Source: Pyrococcus sp. ST04 (GTDB lineage Archaea > Methanobacteriota_B > Thermococci > Thermococcales > Thermococcaceae). From it: DNA of 64,000 bases. Shown piece after piece: positions 47,277-56,597 of the stretch. The notes beneath the pieces are model-generated. The model searched no databases. It was given only the letters and a program-made list of their open reading frames with translations, and was not told where the DNA came from. The position numbers and the translations under genes were made by a program. Position 1 is the stretch's first letter, and every line of letters starts with the position of its first letter. The stretch covers positions 1,281,348 through 1,345,347 of the forward strand of contig NC_017946.1 in NCBI RefSeq assembly GCF_000263735.1. Reading direction: 5' to 3'.

Positions 47277-48515
47277 ATGTTTGAAGTTAAAAAATTTGAA
47301 GGAGAAGGGAAAAAGTTGGAGGATTATAGAGAAATAATTGGAGAACAGTCATACCTGAGAATACTCGAAAAAGCTGAAAACTTGAAAGATAAAGAAGTCG
47401 TGCATATAAATTCAACATCATTTGGCGGCGGCGTTGCAGAGATACTCCACAACCTCGTTCCACTAATGAACAGCATTGGAGTTAACACCAAATGGTTCGT
47501 AATAGAAGGCTCACAAGAGTTCTTTAACGTGACCAAAACCATCCATAATGCCCTACAAGGCAATATGGAACTTAAATTTACGGAGGATATGAAAGAAATA
47601 TATCTGAAAACTAATGAAGAAAATGCCAAGGATAGAGATTTAGAAGAATTCGATTTTATAATTGTTCATGACCCCCAACCACTCCCCCTCATAAGGTTTT
47701 ATAGAAAAACAAAACCTTGGATCTGGAGATGTCACATAGACGTTAGTGAACCAAATCCCGAATTCTGGAATTATCTATACCCAATAGTTGAAATGTATGA
47801 CAAATACATATTCCACCTTGAAGAATACATTAGACCAGAGCTCACAAGGGACAAAGCAGTTGTAATGCCACCTTCAATAGATCCTCTGAGTGAAAAGAAC
47901 AGAGAGCTAAGTTACTCAGAGGTAATAAGGATATTAGAAAAATTTGACGTAGATCCAGAAAGGCCAATAATAACTCAGGTATCACGGTTTGACCCATGGA
48001 AAGGTATTTTTGATGTAATACAAGTATACAGAAAAGTTAAGGAAAGAATTCCAGAAGTACAACTCCTTTTAGTTAGTGTAATGGCCCATGATGATCCCGA
48101 AGCATGGACTTATTTTGAAAAGGTTCTAAGGAAAATTGGAGAGGATTATGATATCAAAGTGCTCACAAATTTGATAGGTGTCCATGCAAGAGAAGTTAAT
48201 GCATTCCAAAGAGCTAGTGACATAATCCTTCAGCTTTCTACAAGAGAAGGGTTCGGACTCGCCGTGACCGAGGCTATGTGGAAAGAAAAGCCAGTAATTG
48301 GTAGAGCTGTTGGAGGAATAAAGATACAAATAATAGATGGAAAAACAGGTTACCTTGTTAAGGATGTTAAAGAAGCAGCCGAAAAAACTGTCTATTTACT
48401 AAGGCACCCAGAAATTGCAAAGGAAATGGGCAAAAATGCAAAGGCCAGAGTATTGCAAGAGTTCATAATAACTAAGCATTTAGAGAGGTATCTTGACTTA
48501 CTATCTTCTTTATAA
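47277..48515 (+). CDS. treT: trehalose glycosyltransferring synthase
   Basis: 412 residues, GT4 glycosyltransferase. Segments match TreT of P. horikoshii and T. litoralis from memory: NSTSFGGGVAEILHNLVPLMNS, IVHDPQPLPLI, RPIITQVSRFDPWKGIFDV and REGFGLAVTEAMWKEKPVIG, the E-x7-E type donor site. It makes trehalose from a nucleoside-diphosphate glucose and glucose, or runs in reverse to give NDP-glucose from imported trehalose. ggggggatccaag precedes the ATG. In the mobile TM regions of other Thermococcales treT sits in the same order between the permeases and malK. Confidence 0.93.
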   Translation: MFEVKKFEGEGKKLEDYREIIGEQSYLRILEKAENLKDKEVVHINSTSFGGGVAEILHNLVPLMNSIGVNTKWFVIEGSQEFFNVTKTIHNALQGNMELKFTEDMKEIYLKTNEENAKDRDLEEFDFIIVHDPQPLPLIRFYRKTKPWIWRCHIDVSEPNPEFWNYLYPIVEMYDKYIFHLEEYIRPELTRDKAVVMPPSIDPLSEKNRELSYSEVIRILEKFDVDPERPIITQVSRFDPWKGIFDVIQVYRKVKERIPEVQLLLVSVMAHDDPEAWTYFEKVLRKIGEDYDIKVLTNLIGVHAREVNAFQRASDIILQLSTREGFGLAVTEAMWKEKPVIGRAVGGIKIQIIDGKTGYLVKDVKEAAEKTVYLLRHPEIAKEMGKNAKARVLQEFIITKHLERYLDLLSSL

Positions 48516-48531
48516 CCGGGGGTGCTAAGTT

Positions 48532-49617
48532 TTGGCGGGTGTTGTTTTGGTTGGTGTTTGGAAGGTTTTTGGGGATTTCGTTGCAGTGAGGGATTTAAAC
48601 TTGGAGGTAAAGGATGGGGAATTCCTAGTCCTCCTCGGCCCAAGTGGGTGCGGAAAAACAACAACACTAAGAATGATTGCAGGATTAGAGGAACCAAGCA
48701 AGGGGAGAATATACATTGGAGAAAAACTAGTGGCTGATGCTGAAAAAGGAGTATTCATTCCACCAAAGGAGAGGGACGTGGCAATGGTCTTTCAAAGCTA
48801 TGCCCTCTACCCCCACATGACAGTGTACGAGAACATAGCCTTCCCACTAAAACTCAGAAAAACTCCAAAACAAGAAATCGAGAAGAGGGTTAGGGAAGTG
48901 GCGGAAATGCTCGGACTAGAAGAACTACTAAACAGGAAGCCAAGAGAATTATCAGGAGGACAAAGACAAAGAGTCGCACTAGGAAGGGCCATAATTAGAA
49001 GACCAAAAGTCTTCCTAATGGACGAGCCGTTAAGTAATTTAGATGCAAAGTTGAGGGTGAGGATGAGGAGTGAGTTGAAGAGGTTACAGAGGAGGTTGGG
49101 GGTTACTACAATTTACGTTACTCATGATCAAGTTGAGGCAATGACGATGGGGGACAGGATTGCAGTCATGAACAAGGGCATCCTCCAACAAATAGGAACC
49201 CCCGAAGAAATCTACCACAAACCAAAAAACACCTTCACAGCAAGCTTCATAGGAACACCACCCATAAACCTTATTCCAGGAACTGTGACGGAGAACCTTG
49301 ATATTGACGTTGGGGAATTTATTATCACCTTACTAGATGAACAAAAAGAGCTTCTAAAAGACTACATTGGAAAAGAAGTTATACTTGGAATAAGGCCAGA
49401 AGATGTCTATCCATCTCCCTCTGGATTCTCAATGAAAATTGATCTCATAGAGAACCTCGGTGGGGATGTTATTCTACATCTCACAAGAGGAGATGTGGAA
49501 ATATTAGCGAAACTAACTAAGAGCAGAGAATTTAAGGAAGGAGAGACAATAAAAGTTGTATTTAACAAAGAGAGAATCCATGTTTTCGATAAAAGCTCTG
49601 GTGAAGCAATCTTCTAA
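48532..49617 (+). CDS. malK: trehalose/maltose ABC transporter ATPase (MalK-like)
   Basis: 361 residues. Walker A is [18 protein letters not shown], signature [15 protein letters not shown], Walker [16 protein letters not shown] and the H-loop THDQVEAMT. The C-terminal OB-type regulatory domain (about 240-361) has [10 protein letters not shown]. The start is TTG 48532 with gggggtg upstream. In other TM regions trmB intervenes before malK; here treT is followed directly by malK, with no regulator gene. The tail overlaps the convergent HAD gene by four bases. Confidence 0.92.
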   Translation: MAGVVLVGVWKVFGDFVAVRDLNLEVKDGEFLVLLGPSGCGKTTTLRMIAGLEEPSKGRIYIGEKLVADAEKGVFIPPKERDVAMVFQSYALYPHMTVYENIAFPLKLRKTPKQEIEKRVREVAEMLGLEELLNRKPRELSGGQRQRVALGRAIIRRPKVFLMDEPLSNLDAKLRVRMRSELKRLQRRLGVTTIYVTHDQVEAMTMGDRIAVMNKGILQQIGTPEEIYHKPKNTFTASFIGTPPINLIPGTVTENLDIDVGEFIITLLDEQKELLKDYIGKEVILGIRPEDVYPSPSGFSMKIDLIENLGGDVILHLTRGDVEILAKLTKSREFKEGETIKVVFNKERIHVFDKSSGEAIF

Positions 49618-50312
49618 AGAAGCGAAAGCACGTGTCTTATACCTTCAGCTCCTCCTTTTCCGTATGTATTTTTTGTGACATAGTCAGCACTTGCCTTCAA
49701 AGACTCTGGAGCTTGGGCTACAGCAATTCTATAACCAACAACCTTGAACGCATCTAGATCATTTTCCCCATCTCCTATATGGGCGACCTCCTTAGGGTTT
49801 ATCCCCAATAACTCGCATGCCTTTTCTATTCCAAATCCCTTATTTATCCATGGCTTCTTAACGTGTATAGCAAAACCAGAATCCACCGCAACTAAGTTAA
49901 GACCAAGTTCCTTTATAATGCTCCTAACTGTTTCAACATCTATAGTCTCTCTCATTATCACCAAACCTGCCCTCCTATCAGGCATGGTGTGACTCGTTCT
50001 AGCGTTTGGGTATCTCTTTTTGATTTCGTTCCATAGCACCCACTCCTCGTCCATTGTAGCTAAAAATATCCTCTTCTTCTTGTAAGAAAGAGCACCTCCA
50101 TCTTCAGCAACTACAGGTCCAGAAGTGCCCAGGAGTATGCTAGCGGCTTCGGCAAACTGAACTGTGTTGCCAGTAACAAGCATTATAGGAATTCCTTGAG
50201 ATTCAGCTTCCCTTATAGCTTTCAGGGCCTCCTCATCAACCTTTCTATCGGGATATGTTATTGTTCCATCTATATCAATTGAGATTGCCCTTATTCTCAC
50301 TTTACTCCCCAT
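49614..50312 (-). CDS. HAD-type phosphatase (phosphoglycolate phosphatase family)
   Basis: 232 residues. Motif I is [14 protein letters not shown] with the nucleophilic aspartate, motif II VTGNTVQ, and motifs [18 protein letters not shown]2-type cap lies between. The closest protein from memory is PH1421 of P. horikoshii, reported as a magnesium-dependent phosphatase of the phosphoglycolate phosphatase group. It hydrolyses small phosphate esters in the cytosol. The start ATG 50312 is about 20 bases from a TATA-like element, so the transcript may be leaderless. Confidence 0.85.
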   Translation of the reverse strand: MGSKVRIRAISIDIDGTITYPDRKVDEEALKAIREAESQGIPIMLVTGNTVQFAEAASILLGTSGPVVAEDGGALSYKKKRIFLATMDEEWVLWNEIKKRYPNARTSHTMPDRRAGLVIMRETIDVETVRSIIKELGLNLVAVDSGFAIHVKKPWINKGFGIEKACELLGINPKEVAHIGDGENDLDAFKVVGYRIAVAQAPESLKASADYVTKNTYGKGGAEGIRHVLSLL

Positions 50313-50332
50313 TATAGGGGTGTGAAATTAAG

Positions 50333-50342
50333 GTTTTTAAAG
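50333..50342. promoter_or_regulatory. divergent A/T promoter between HAD gene and ncRNA
   Basis: The tract gtttttaaag can act as TATA on both strands. On the minus strand it lies about 20-25 bases before the HAD start (50312). On the plus strand it is about 25 bases before 50362, where the GC-rich ncRNA begins. Confidence 0.5.
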
Positions 50343-50361
50343 TGAGTGTTTTAACTTGAAC

Positions 50362-50515
50362 TGACCGGAGCCGAGGAGATGAACCGAAACCGGCAACGGG
50401 AGTAGGCAATCCTTTGGCTCCGTAGGGGCGATGGCGCCCGCCCGGGGCAGCTTCGAGCCCGAACCGCCTCCCGTCGGGAGGCTGATGGCGCCTGTTCTGA
50501 GAACTTTCGGGAGGC
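50362..50515 (+). ncRNA. GC-rich structured ncRNA candidate (hgc-type)
   Basis: About 150 bases at roughly 65% GC in an otherwise A/T-rich genome. Perfect helices are visible: CGGAGCC/GGCTCCG (50366-50372 with 50416-50422) closing a large loop, GGGCG/CGCCC with an ATGG loop (50426-50439), GCCTCCC/GGGAGGC with a GTC loop (50466-50482), and GTTC/GAAC with a TGA loop (50494-50504). High-GC islands in Pyrococcus are known to encode ncRNAs (the hgc genes), several of which are H/ACA guides. I see no clear ACA box, so the class is open. It could also be the leader of the gene at 50522. Confidence 0.6.
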
Positions 50516-50521
50516 GAGAGT

Positions 50522-51385
50522 ATGGGCTCGAAGCTTGATGAACTCAGCAGATTTGTTAATGTTCAAAAGGTTTTGGAGTATCTAGAAAAAAGAAGGCATG
50601 AGGATGGAGGATACTGTTTCGTTTCCCAACTCGCAGATACCAATATAAACGACACATATTACGCAGTAAAGACATACTTACTCTTAGGTCTCGAAGTCCC
50701 AGAGAAAGAGAGGACAATAGAATTCCTATACAAATCCGCTCAGATGCAGACAGCAGCTGTCGGTGTAGCAATAGCCATTGAAGCCCTATCCCTCCTGGGG
50801 GCTAAGGATTTAGCCAGAGAGAAATTAGAACTACTATTTAAAAAGTACAACCCAACCGAGAACAAGTTCGCAGTTGGACTTGGTGGAAGTGAGGAATTTG
50901 GAACTGCAACCCCCCTAGAGGCTACTTATTGGGCCTCAAAGGCCATGAAGGCACTTAACTATAAGCCAACAAGGGAAATGAGTGAAAAGATGATTGAATT
51001 TATAAACAGCTTCAAAATGGGGGATGGCTTTGGAGTTGAACATCCAACAACAACAATGACGTATCAGGCAATATTCTCATTGAGATTTCTTGGCAAGAGA
51101 ATAGAAACGAAACACTTCGAAAAATGTGAGGTTTGTGGTGACTGGGGAGGATTCACTGAGGTGCCAAATTCTCTTCCCCCCTACATAGAACCAACATTTT
51201 ACGCTCTAAGGGGATTGGAGTTACTCGGCAAGAGGGCAACATGTGTCAGAAGGCATATAAGATTCATCAGATCACTGCAGAATCCAAATGGAGGTTTTAG
51301 AAGAAGCTACGAGCTTGGAATTTCAAATTTCCAGAACACATACAGAGCAATGGCCAGCTTGGAGGTTCTACTTAAATGGCTGTGA
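50522..51385 (+). CDS. prenyltransferase/squalene-cyclase-fold protein
   Basis: 287 residues with an (alpha/alpha) toroid pattern: repeats such as RRHEDGGYCFVS, EATYWASKAMKAL, GGFTEVPNSLPPYIEPTFYALRGLELL and LQNPNGGFRRSYELG, the QNxxGGF type seen in prenyltransferase beta subunits and terpene cyclases. The catalytic D-x-D-D of cyclases is absent, and the zinc ligands of protein prenyltransferases are not complete (KCEVCGDWGGF has a C-x2-C). The function is probably binding or a new transferase. ggaggcgagagt supplies the ribosome-binding site and lies at the end of the ncRNA region. First gene of a likely four-gene unit. Confidence 0.65.
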   Translation: MGSKLDELSRFVNVQKVLEYLEKRRHEDGGYCFVSQLADTNINDTYYAVKTYLLLGLEVPEKERTIEFLYKSAQMQTAAVGVAIAIEALSLLGAKDLAREKLELLFKKYNPTENKFAVGLGGSEEFGTATPLEATYWASKAMKALNYKPTREMSEKMIEFINSFKMGDGFGVEHPTTTMTYQAIFSLRFLGKRIETKHFEKCEVCGDWGGFTEVPNSLPPYIEPTFYALRGLELLGKRATCVRRHIRFIRSLQNPNGGFRRSYELGISNFQNTYRAMASLEVLLKWL

Positions 51386-51690
51386 GAGAATATTGGGTCT
51401 CATATGAAGACATTGAAAGTATAAAGGCCAAAAAGAAAGTCATTAAGAAAATCCTATCCAGCGAAGAACTCACTAGAAAGGCTATACTTTTCTTTCATTA
51501 TTCTTTCCTTATCAGAAAGAAAACTGAGCTAGAAAATAGATTAGCTCTCGTAAAGGGTCAATACCAGCGGTTTTTAAAGCTAAAAAAGAAGGCAAACAAC
51601 GATAGAGAATTTCTGAAAAGAGTGAGATTAGAACTACACAGAGAGAATGAGAGGCTAAGAGAAAAGCTTCTTAGAGGGAAGTTAAAATGA
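51376..51690 (+). CDS. small coiled-coil protein
   Basis: 104 residues, nearly all helical and very charged, with a C-terminal coiled coil (ENRLALVKGQYQRFLKLKKK and LHRENERLREKLLRGKLK). I do not recognise a family. The start lies inside the last codons of the preceding gene (ten-base overlap), indicating translational coupling. Confidence 0.7.
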   Translation: MAVREYWVSYEDIESIKAKKKVIKKILSSEELTRKAILFFHYSFLIRKKTELENRLALVKGQYQRFLKLKKKANNDREFLKRVRLELHRENERLREKLLRGKLK

Positions 51691-52091
51691 AAGTAATATT
51701 CAGAGCTAGTAGGATTAAAAAGGTTACCATAGAGATACCCGATAATGTTGTCAAGTTAGTTGAAGAGAGTGGCTTTGATATCAAAGAGTTCGTGCTCAAT
51801 CTTGCAAAAAATGAAACCTTTGAATTTGAAAATATCTCGGAAGAGGACATTGATACAGTAAAACGAGAAATTTCAAGGCTTGAGAGAGAGCTCTTCAATA
51901 TTGAAGGCAAATGGGCATCTCTAAAATTTCAAACATACGGCCTAACTAGGGACAACAAAAATCTCAGCATCCAGATCTCCGGAATGATAGCAGAGAATAA
52001 GAGGCTGAGGGAGATGCTGGGATTGCCACCAAATGATTACACTCAAATTAAGGAGCTGATAAGATATTATTTAAATATCCGTCAGGAATAA
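51687..52091 (+). CDS. coiled-coil protein with an N-terminal small domain
   Basis: 134 residues. The first 45 (VTIEIPDNVVKLVEESGFDIKEF) resemble a short beta-alpha unit like that of ribbon-helix proteins. The rest is a coiled coil (IDTVKREISRLERELFNIEG; ISGMIAENKRLREMLGLPP). Overlaps the previous gene by four bases. Together with it, this looks like a heteromeric coiled-coil pair associated with the prenyltransferase-fold protein; function unknown. Confidence 0.7.
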   Translation: MKVIFRASRIKKVTIEIPDNVVKLVEESGFDIKEFVLNLAKNETFEFENISEEDIDTVKREISRLERELFNIEGKWASLKFQTYGLTRDNKNLSIQISGMIAENKRLREMLGLPPNDYTQIKELIRYYLNIRQE

Positions 52092-52100
52092 TGGAAAGAG

Positions 52101-53102
52101 ATGGCACTTGGAGTGAAAGTTCCCAAAAAGGATGGAGAAAAGATAAGGAGGATGCTAATTGATATTGGAGCATATAATCCAGAATATAAGATAAAAAGAG
52201 AGGGAGACTTCCTTATAATACCAGTAAAGTATCCAGTAGAGGGATTAACCGTAATTGAGGCCGATCTCGAGAGAGTGAATAGAAGGCCAAATAGTTACAA
52301 AGAGATTGTTAATATTCCCCCCTCTCTCAAGACCCTCCTCCCCACATCCTTTGATATAATTGGGGACATTGCAATAATAGAGATACCAGAGAAGCTGCTG
52401 GAGTACAGAAAGGAGATTGGAGAGGCAATACTGAAAGTTCACAAGGGAATAAAAGCCGTTTTTATGAAGGGAAGCAAAGTTCAGGGGAAATATAGGGTCA
52501 GAGAGTTAATTCACATAGCAGGAGTTAGAAAAACCGAGACAATTCACAGGGAAAATGGGATAAGACTAAAACTTGATGTGTCAAAAGTCTACTTCTCCCC
52601 AAGACTGGCAACGGAAAGGAGAAGAATTTATGAGAGAAGTAAGGAAGGAGAAATAGTATTCGACATGTTCGCTGGAGTTGGCCCATATTCAATTCTTCTA
52701 GCAAAGAAGGTAAAGATGGTGTTTGCATGTGATATAAATCCATGGGCCATTATTTACCTGGAGGAGAACATCAGAATTAACAAAATTAACAATGTTGTTC
52801 CAATTCTTGGGGACGTTAGAAAAGTTGCAGGTAAGTTAAAGGCGGACAGAATAATAATGAACCTACCAAGATATGCAGGTGAATTCCTCAGAGAAGCATT
52901 TATGAGCATAAAAAATGAAGGAGTTATCCATTATTATGGCTTTGGACCTGAACATGATCCATATGGAGAGCATATAGCAAGAATTGAGAAAATTTCTGAG
53001 GAATTCGACGCCAAAATAAAGATTCTAGATAAAAGAATAATAAGGAACTATGCTCCAAGACAGTACAACATCGCCCTGGACTTCCAAGTCATCTTTTCAT
53101 AA
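52101..53102 (+). CDS. trm5: tRNA (guanine-37)-methyltransferase, Trm5 family
   Basis: 333 residues. The AdoMet-binding Rossmann motif is [17 protein letters not shown], followed by [17 protein letters not shown] and a catalytic [10 protein letters not shown] (the N-x-P motif). A D1-like N-terminal part (about 1-75) and D2 domain precede it, with [14 protein letters not shown]-type strands typical of archaeal Trm5. It methylates N1 of G37 in tRNA. Some archaeal paralogues (Taw22) also act on wyosine precursors, and I cannot tell which this is. Convergent overlap of 14 bases with the FEN1 gene. Confidence 0.85.
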   Translation: MALGVKVPKKDGEKIRRMLIDIGAYNPEYKIKREGDFLIIPVKYPVEGLTVIEADLERVNRRPNSYKEIVNIPPSLKTLLPTSFDIIGDIAIIEIPEKLLEYRKEIGEAILKVHKGIKAVFMKGSKVQGKYRVRELIHIAGVRKTETIHRENGIRLKLDVSKVYFSPRLATERRRIYERSKEGEIVFDMFAGVGPYSILLAKKVKMVFACDINPWAIIYLEENIRINKINNVVPILGDVRKVAGKLKADRIIMNLPRYAGEFLREAFMSIKNEGVIHYYGFGPEHDPYGEHIARIEKISEEFDAKIKILDKRIIRNYAPRQYNIALDFQVIFS

Positions 53103-54114
53103 ACCAACTTTCAAGCGTAGATTGTTTTCCAGCTTTTACTGCCTTTTTGAGCCTTTCTAAACCATTTTTCACTCTTTCTTCACTGAAGTCATGCTCATCG
53201 CACAAGAACCTTAGAATACCCTCTTCATCCGGCTCTCTCCATTGCAATTTATAATCATCCGTGACGGGAGGGTTCAGAAAGAACTCCTTTATTGCATAAA
53301 GATCTACATCACTCTGTCTCTGGAACTTTGCAAGTGGATCCTTAGAGTGTCTTACTATTTCTAACGCCTTCTTTGGTCCTATGCCTTTTATCCCGCCAGG
53401 ATTGTAGTCAGTGCCGACTAAGATGGCAAGCTCAATTAACTTCTCTCTTGTTAGCTTGAGCGAGCTGAGAACTTCATCAAGAACTATCAGCTCAGGTTTT
53501 ATCTCAACGTAGATGTTCTTGCCAGGAAGTTTCCTCTTTCCAGTTATCGTTAAGTTTCTGACTAGTCTTGGAGCACCAAAGAGGAGAGAATCGTAATCTT
53601 GACTTGCAGAGGCATAAACCTTTCCCTTTGATGCCATATATGCCGCTTGGGCCTCTCCTTCACTGGGGGCCTGAATCACGGGAATTCCCATTAGCTCAAG
53701 CAACTTTTTGGCATCCTCTATCAGCATCTCATTTACTCTAGTTGCTCTCTGGGCATATTTCCGGGCCTCTTCGATGTCCCCCTTAGCTAACGCTTCTTTC
53801 CATTTGATTTCCGCTTCTTCTCTCGCCTCTTTTCTTTTCTCTAGCTCCCTCTTTTTGAATTCTGGAGGCTTTCCATCAAAGACGTATGCAGGCTTTATAC
53901 CAGCTTCCATAAGGTTAATTGTCCTGTAAAACAGTCCACTCAAGTGTGATGTTATCCTTCCCTTAGAGTCCATAAGAGGAGTCCCATCCCTCTGTCTTAT
54001 TGTTGAAAGGAATTGGTAAATAGCGTTAAGTGCATCTATAGCTACTTTTCTTCCATATAAACTCTCGAGTTCAATCTCCTTCCTAGGAACCAGCTCTCCT
54101 ATGGGAACTCCCAT
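53089..54114 (-). CDS. fen: flap endonuclease 1
   Basis: 341 residues, nearly identical to Pyrococcus FEN1 sequences I know. The N and I domains show the metal ligands Asp27 (KVAIDALN), [32 protein letters not shown] and GTDYNPGG. The helix-hairpin-helix is [14 protein letters not shown], and the C-terminal PCNA-binding box is QSTLESWF. It removes 5' flaps in Okazaki fragment maturation and repair. A C/D sRNA lies directly upstream on the same strand. Confidence 0.97.
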   Translation of the reverse strand: MGVPIGELVPRKEIELESLYGRKVAIDALNAIYQFLSTIRQRDGTPLMDSKGRITSHLSGLFYRTINLMEAGIKPAYVFDGKPPEFKKRELEKRKEAREEAEIKWKEALAKGDIEEARKYAQRATRVNEMLIEDAKKLLELMGIPVIQAPSEGEAQAAYMASKGKVYASASQDYDSLLFGAPRLVRNLTITGKRKLPGKNIYVEIKPELIVLDEVLSSLKLTREKLIELAILVGTDYNPGGIKGIGPKKALEIVRHSKDPLAKFQRQSDVDLYAIKEFFLNPPVTDDYKLQWREPDEEGILRFLCDEHDFSEERVKNGLERLKKAVKAGKQSTLESWFMKR

Positions 54115-54119
54115 AATAT

Positions 54120-54180
54120 CACCTCAGCCTACCGGTGTGCTCATCACCATTCAGATGAGGGGAAGGATCATCATCGAAGA
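54120..54180 (-). ncRNA. C/D box sRNA next to the fen start
   Basis: Minus strand: box C atgatga (54174-54168), 13-base guide tccttcccctcat, box D' ctga (54154-54151), 3-base spacer, box C' gtgatga (54147-54141), 13-base guide gcacaccggtagg, box D ctga (54127-54124). Box D ends 10 bases before the fen ATG (54114), so the sRNA and the mRNA leader overlap or are cotranscribed, and the sRNA would need processing from a common RNA. Targets not assigned. Confidence 0.88.
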
Positions 54181-54207
54181 GAATATCTTGCAAAGTTAGT
54201 TATTAAA

Positions 54208-54588
54208 TTAATCTTCCCCATGTAACCCTTTAGTTAAGTTAACATATATCCATCCAAGGACTAAAACTATAGCTGCAAGACCAAATAGCGTTAATGGTTC
54301 TATACTTTTAACAACCATTATCTTTCTAACTATCGCCATTATTCCCAGCTCAGCAACTCTTCTCATGCTCACATGATGCTCTTTAAGATATAGGGATAGG
54401 AGCTCATAAAGCTCAAGGAGTATTAGGACTAGGAGAAAGTTTTCGAGGGCAACTTCAAGATTACTCAATATCAAGGAGTTAAGAACCTTGTAAAGAGCTA
54501 GCCCTATAAAGCCTATTATAATAACCTCAAGAATGCCCACTATCACATCAAACACTGATTCTAAAACTGAAATTATCCCATCTCTCAT
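54208..54588 (-). CDS. PsiE-like membrane protein
   Basis: 126 residues with four transmembrane segments (about 10-30, 45-62, 80-95 and 100-118) and the PsiE-type segments LVLILLELYELLSLYLKEHHVSMRRVAELG and AIVRKIMVVK. Function unknown; bacterial PsiE is induced by phosphate starvation. A single gene between the sRNA and the oligopeptide transporter, in the same direction. Confidence 0.75.
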   Translation of the reverse strand: MRDGIISVLESVFDVIVGILEVIIIGFIGLALYKVLNSLILSNLEVALENFLLVLILLELYELLSLYLKEHHVSMRRVAELGIMAIVRKIMVVKSIEPLTLFGLAAIVLVLGWIYVNLTKGLHGED

Positions 54589-54615
54589 ATCAAAATAAGA
54601 AAAGAGAAGGGATAT

Positions 54616-55596
54616 TTAAGCTTTGGCATAAAGCCAGCACGCAACGTAGTGATCCTTTTCCACTTCTACCATGGGAGGTTCTTCTTTGTCACAGAGACCA
54701 GCCTTGGCAAATGGACATCTTGGATGGAATCTACAGCCTTTTGGTGGGTTAATTGGACTTGGTGGTTCTCCCGTAACTTTCATCCTTTTCTTCTTCATTT
54801 CCCTTGCTATGTCAGGATCGGGAATTGGAATCGCCGAGAGCAACATCTTTGTGTAAGGATGCAAGGGATTTTCGAATATTCTGTCAGCTGGCCCAACCTC
54901 AACTAGCTTACCTAGGTACATGACGCCTATCCTGTCACTCATGTATTTTACTACACCCAGATCGTGGCTTATGAAGAGATATGTAAATCCGTGCTTCTCT
55001 TGAAGTTCCTTTAATGTGTTGAGGATGTTAGCCTGGACAGAGACATCTAATGCTGATGTTGGCTCATCCAGGACTATGAACTCAGGTTTTAATGCAAGTA
55101 ACCTGGCTAGAGCTATCCTCTGTCTCTGACCGCCAGAGAATTCATGGGGATAACGGTAGAGGTGCATTTCATTAAGTCCAACGCTTTCAAGTAACCTTAC
55201 AACGAACTCTTCTGGGTCATCTACCTGAATGCCATGAAATCTAACTGGTTCCATTATTATCTGAAAGACAGTTTGTCTAGGATTGAGTGAAGAATAAGGA
55301 TCCTGGAACATTATCTGAGCTTTTCTTCTAAACCACTTCAGCTCTTCTCCTTTGAGCTTTGTCACATCCTTTCCCATGAAGAGTATCCTGCCTGAAGTGG
55401 GCTCGATAAGCCTAAGTATTGTCCTTCCAGTTGTTGTTTTTCCACACCCACTTTCCCCAACCAGACCAAAGGTTTCTCCCTTGTAAATTTCGAAGCTTAT
55501 GTCATCAACTGCCTTAACCCATCCAACGGTTCTGAATAGACCCCTAACAGGGAAATACTTCTTCAGATGTTCAACTTTAAGTACAGGCTCGGTCAT
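54616..55596 (-). CDS. oligopeptide ABC transporter ATPase (DppF/OppF)
   Basis: 326 residues. Walker A is [19 protein letters not shown], signature [18 protein letters not shown], Walker [15 protein letters not shown], and the C-terminal oligopeptide motif [22 protein letters not shown], where cysteines in OppD/F proteins often bind a 4Fe-4S cluster (later CDKEEP and VACW). One of the paired ATPases of the peptide importer. Last gene of the five-gene set. Confidence 0.93.
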   Translation of the reverse strand: MTEPVLKVEHLKKYFPVRGLFRTVGWVKAVDDISFEIYKGETFGLVGESGCGKTTTGRTILRLIEPTSGRILFMGKDVTKLKGEELKWFRRKAQIMFQDPYSSLNPRQTVFQIIMEPVRFHGIQVDDPEEFVVRLLESVGLNEMHLYRYPHEFSGGQRQRIALARLLALKPEFIVLDEPTSALDVSVQANILNTLKELQEKHGFTYLFISHDLGVVKYMSDRIGVMYLGKLVEVGPADRIFENPLHPYTKMLLSAIPIPDPDIAREMKKKRMKVTGEPPSPINPPKGCRFHPRCPFAKAGLCDKEEPPMVEVEKDHYVACWLYAKA

Positions 55597-55607
55597 CTTC
55601 TCTCACC

Positions 55608-56597
55608 TCAGTATAGGTGGCACGCAACAAAGTGTCCAGGCTCGATTTCCTTAAGCTCAGGCACTTTCTCCTTACAGATCTGCATGGCCTTTGGACACCT
55701 TGGATGGAACCTACATCCACCTGGAGGTGTTATTAGATTCGGCACCGTTCCAGGAATTGCCTCTAGCTTTTCTATCTTGGTCATTGGATTCGGAACAGCC
55801 TTCAGTAATCCCTGGGTGTATGGGTGAAGGGGATTCTTGAAAATCTGATCCACAGAACCTATTTCGACTATCTTTCCAGCGTACATTACAGCAACCCTAT
55901 CTGCGGTTTCAGCAACGACACCAAGGTTGTGGGTGATTAGAATTATAGTGGCTTTGTACTCTTTCTTCATTTTTTCAAGCAACTCCAGTATCTGCGCCTG
56001 AACTGTAACATCAAGAGCCGTTGTTGGCTCATCGGCAATTAAAATTCTTGGATTATTTGAAACTCCTATTCCTATCACTACTCTCTGCTTCATTCCACCT
56101 GAAAGCTCGTGGGGGTAATTATTTACTCTCCTTTCAGGGTCTGGTATTAGAACTGATCTTAGAATGTCAACTGCCCTCCTTATTCCTTCCTTAATGCTCT
56201 TTATCTTTCCATGAACCTCCATTGCCTCGGCTATTTGATAGCCCACCGTGTATAGTGGATCTAATGAAGCATGAGGATCCTGGAATATGTAGGCTATTTC
56301 ATTCCCTCTAATCTTCCTGATCTCCTCTTCGCTGAGTTTGAGTAGATCTACAACACTTCCATCATCCCTATAATAAAGCACTTGACCTTCAACAATTCTC
56401 CCAGGACTTTCTATTAGCTGAGTTAAAGCTCTTGAAGTAACACTTTTCCCACAGCCTGTTTCTCCAACCAAGGCGAATGTTTCACCCTTGTAGACGTCGA
56501 AGGATACTTTCTCTATTGCCTTAACTATTCCAGCATAAGTGTAAAAGTGAACGGTGAGGTTTCTAACTTGAAGTATGGGTTCAGGCACCCTCCTCAC
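55608..56597 (-). CDS. oligopeptide ABC transporter ATPase (DppD/OppD)
   Basis: 329 residues. Walker A is LVGETGCGKSVTSRALTQL, signature ELSGGMKQRVVIGIGVS, Walker B RILIADEPTTALDVTVQA, and the C-terminal motif [19 protein letters not shown] with cysteines like those of its partner. The start is GTG 56597, overlapping the end of the DppC gene by 17 bases; a GTG at 56588 is also possible. Confidence 0.92.
   Translation of the reverse strand: MRRVPEPILQVRNLTVHFYTYAGIVKAIEKVSFDVYKGETFALVGETGCGKSVTSRALTQLIESPGRIVEGQVLYYRDDGSVVDLLKLSEEEIRKIRGNEIAYIFQDPHASLDPLYTVGYQIAEAMEVHGKIKSIKEGIRRAVDILRSVLIPDPERRVNNYPHELSGGMKQRVVIGIGVSNNPRILIADEPTTALDVTVQAQILELLEKMKKEYKATIILITHNLGVVAETADRVAVMYAGKIVEIGSVDQIFKNPLHPYTQGLLKAVPNPMTKIEKLEAIPGTVPNLITPPGGCRFHPRCPKAMQICKEKVPELKEIEPGHFVACHLY

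Noticed and set aside
50362-50515. A tRNA or SRP RNA in the GC-rich island
   Set aside because: No cloverleaf with a T-arm GGTTCRA motif and no SRP helix 8 loop could be found.
50351-50566. A minus-strand frame of 71 codons over the GC-rich island
   Set aside because: Arg/Ser/Ala-rich translation is expected from reverse GC-rich structure; helices explain the sequence better.
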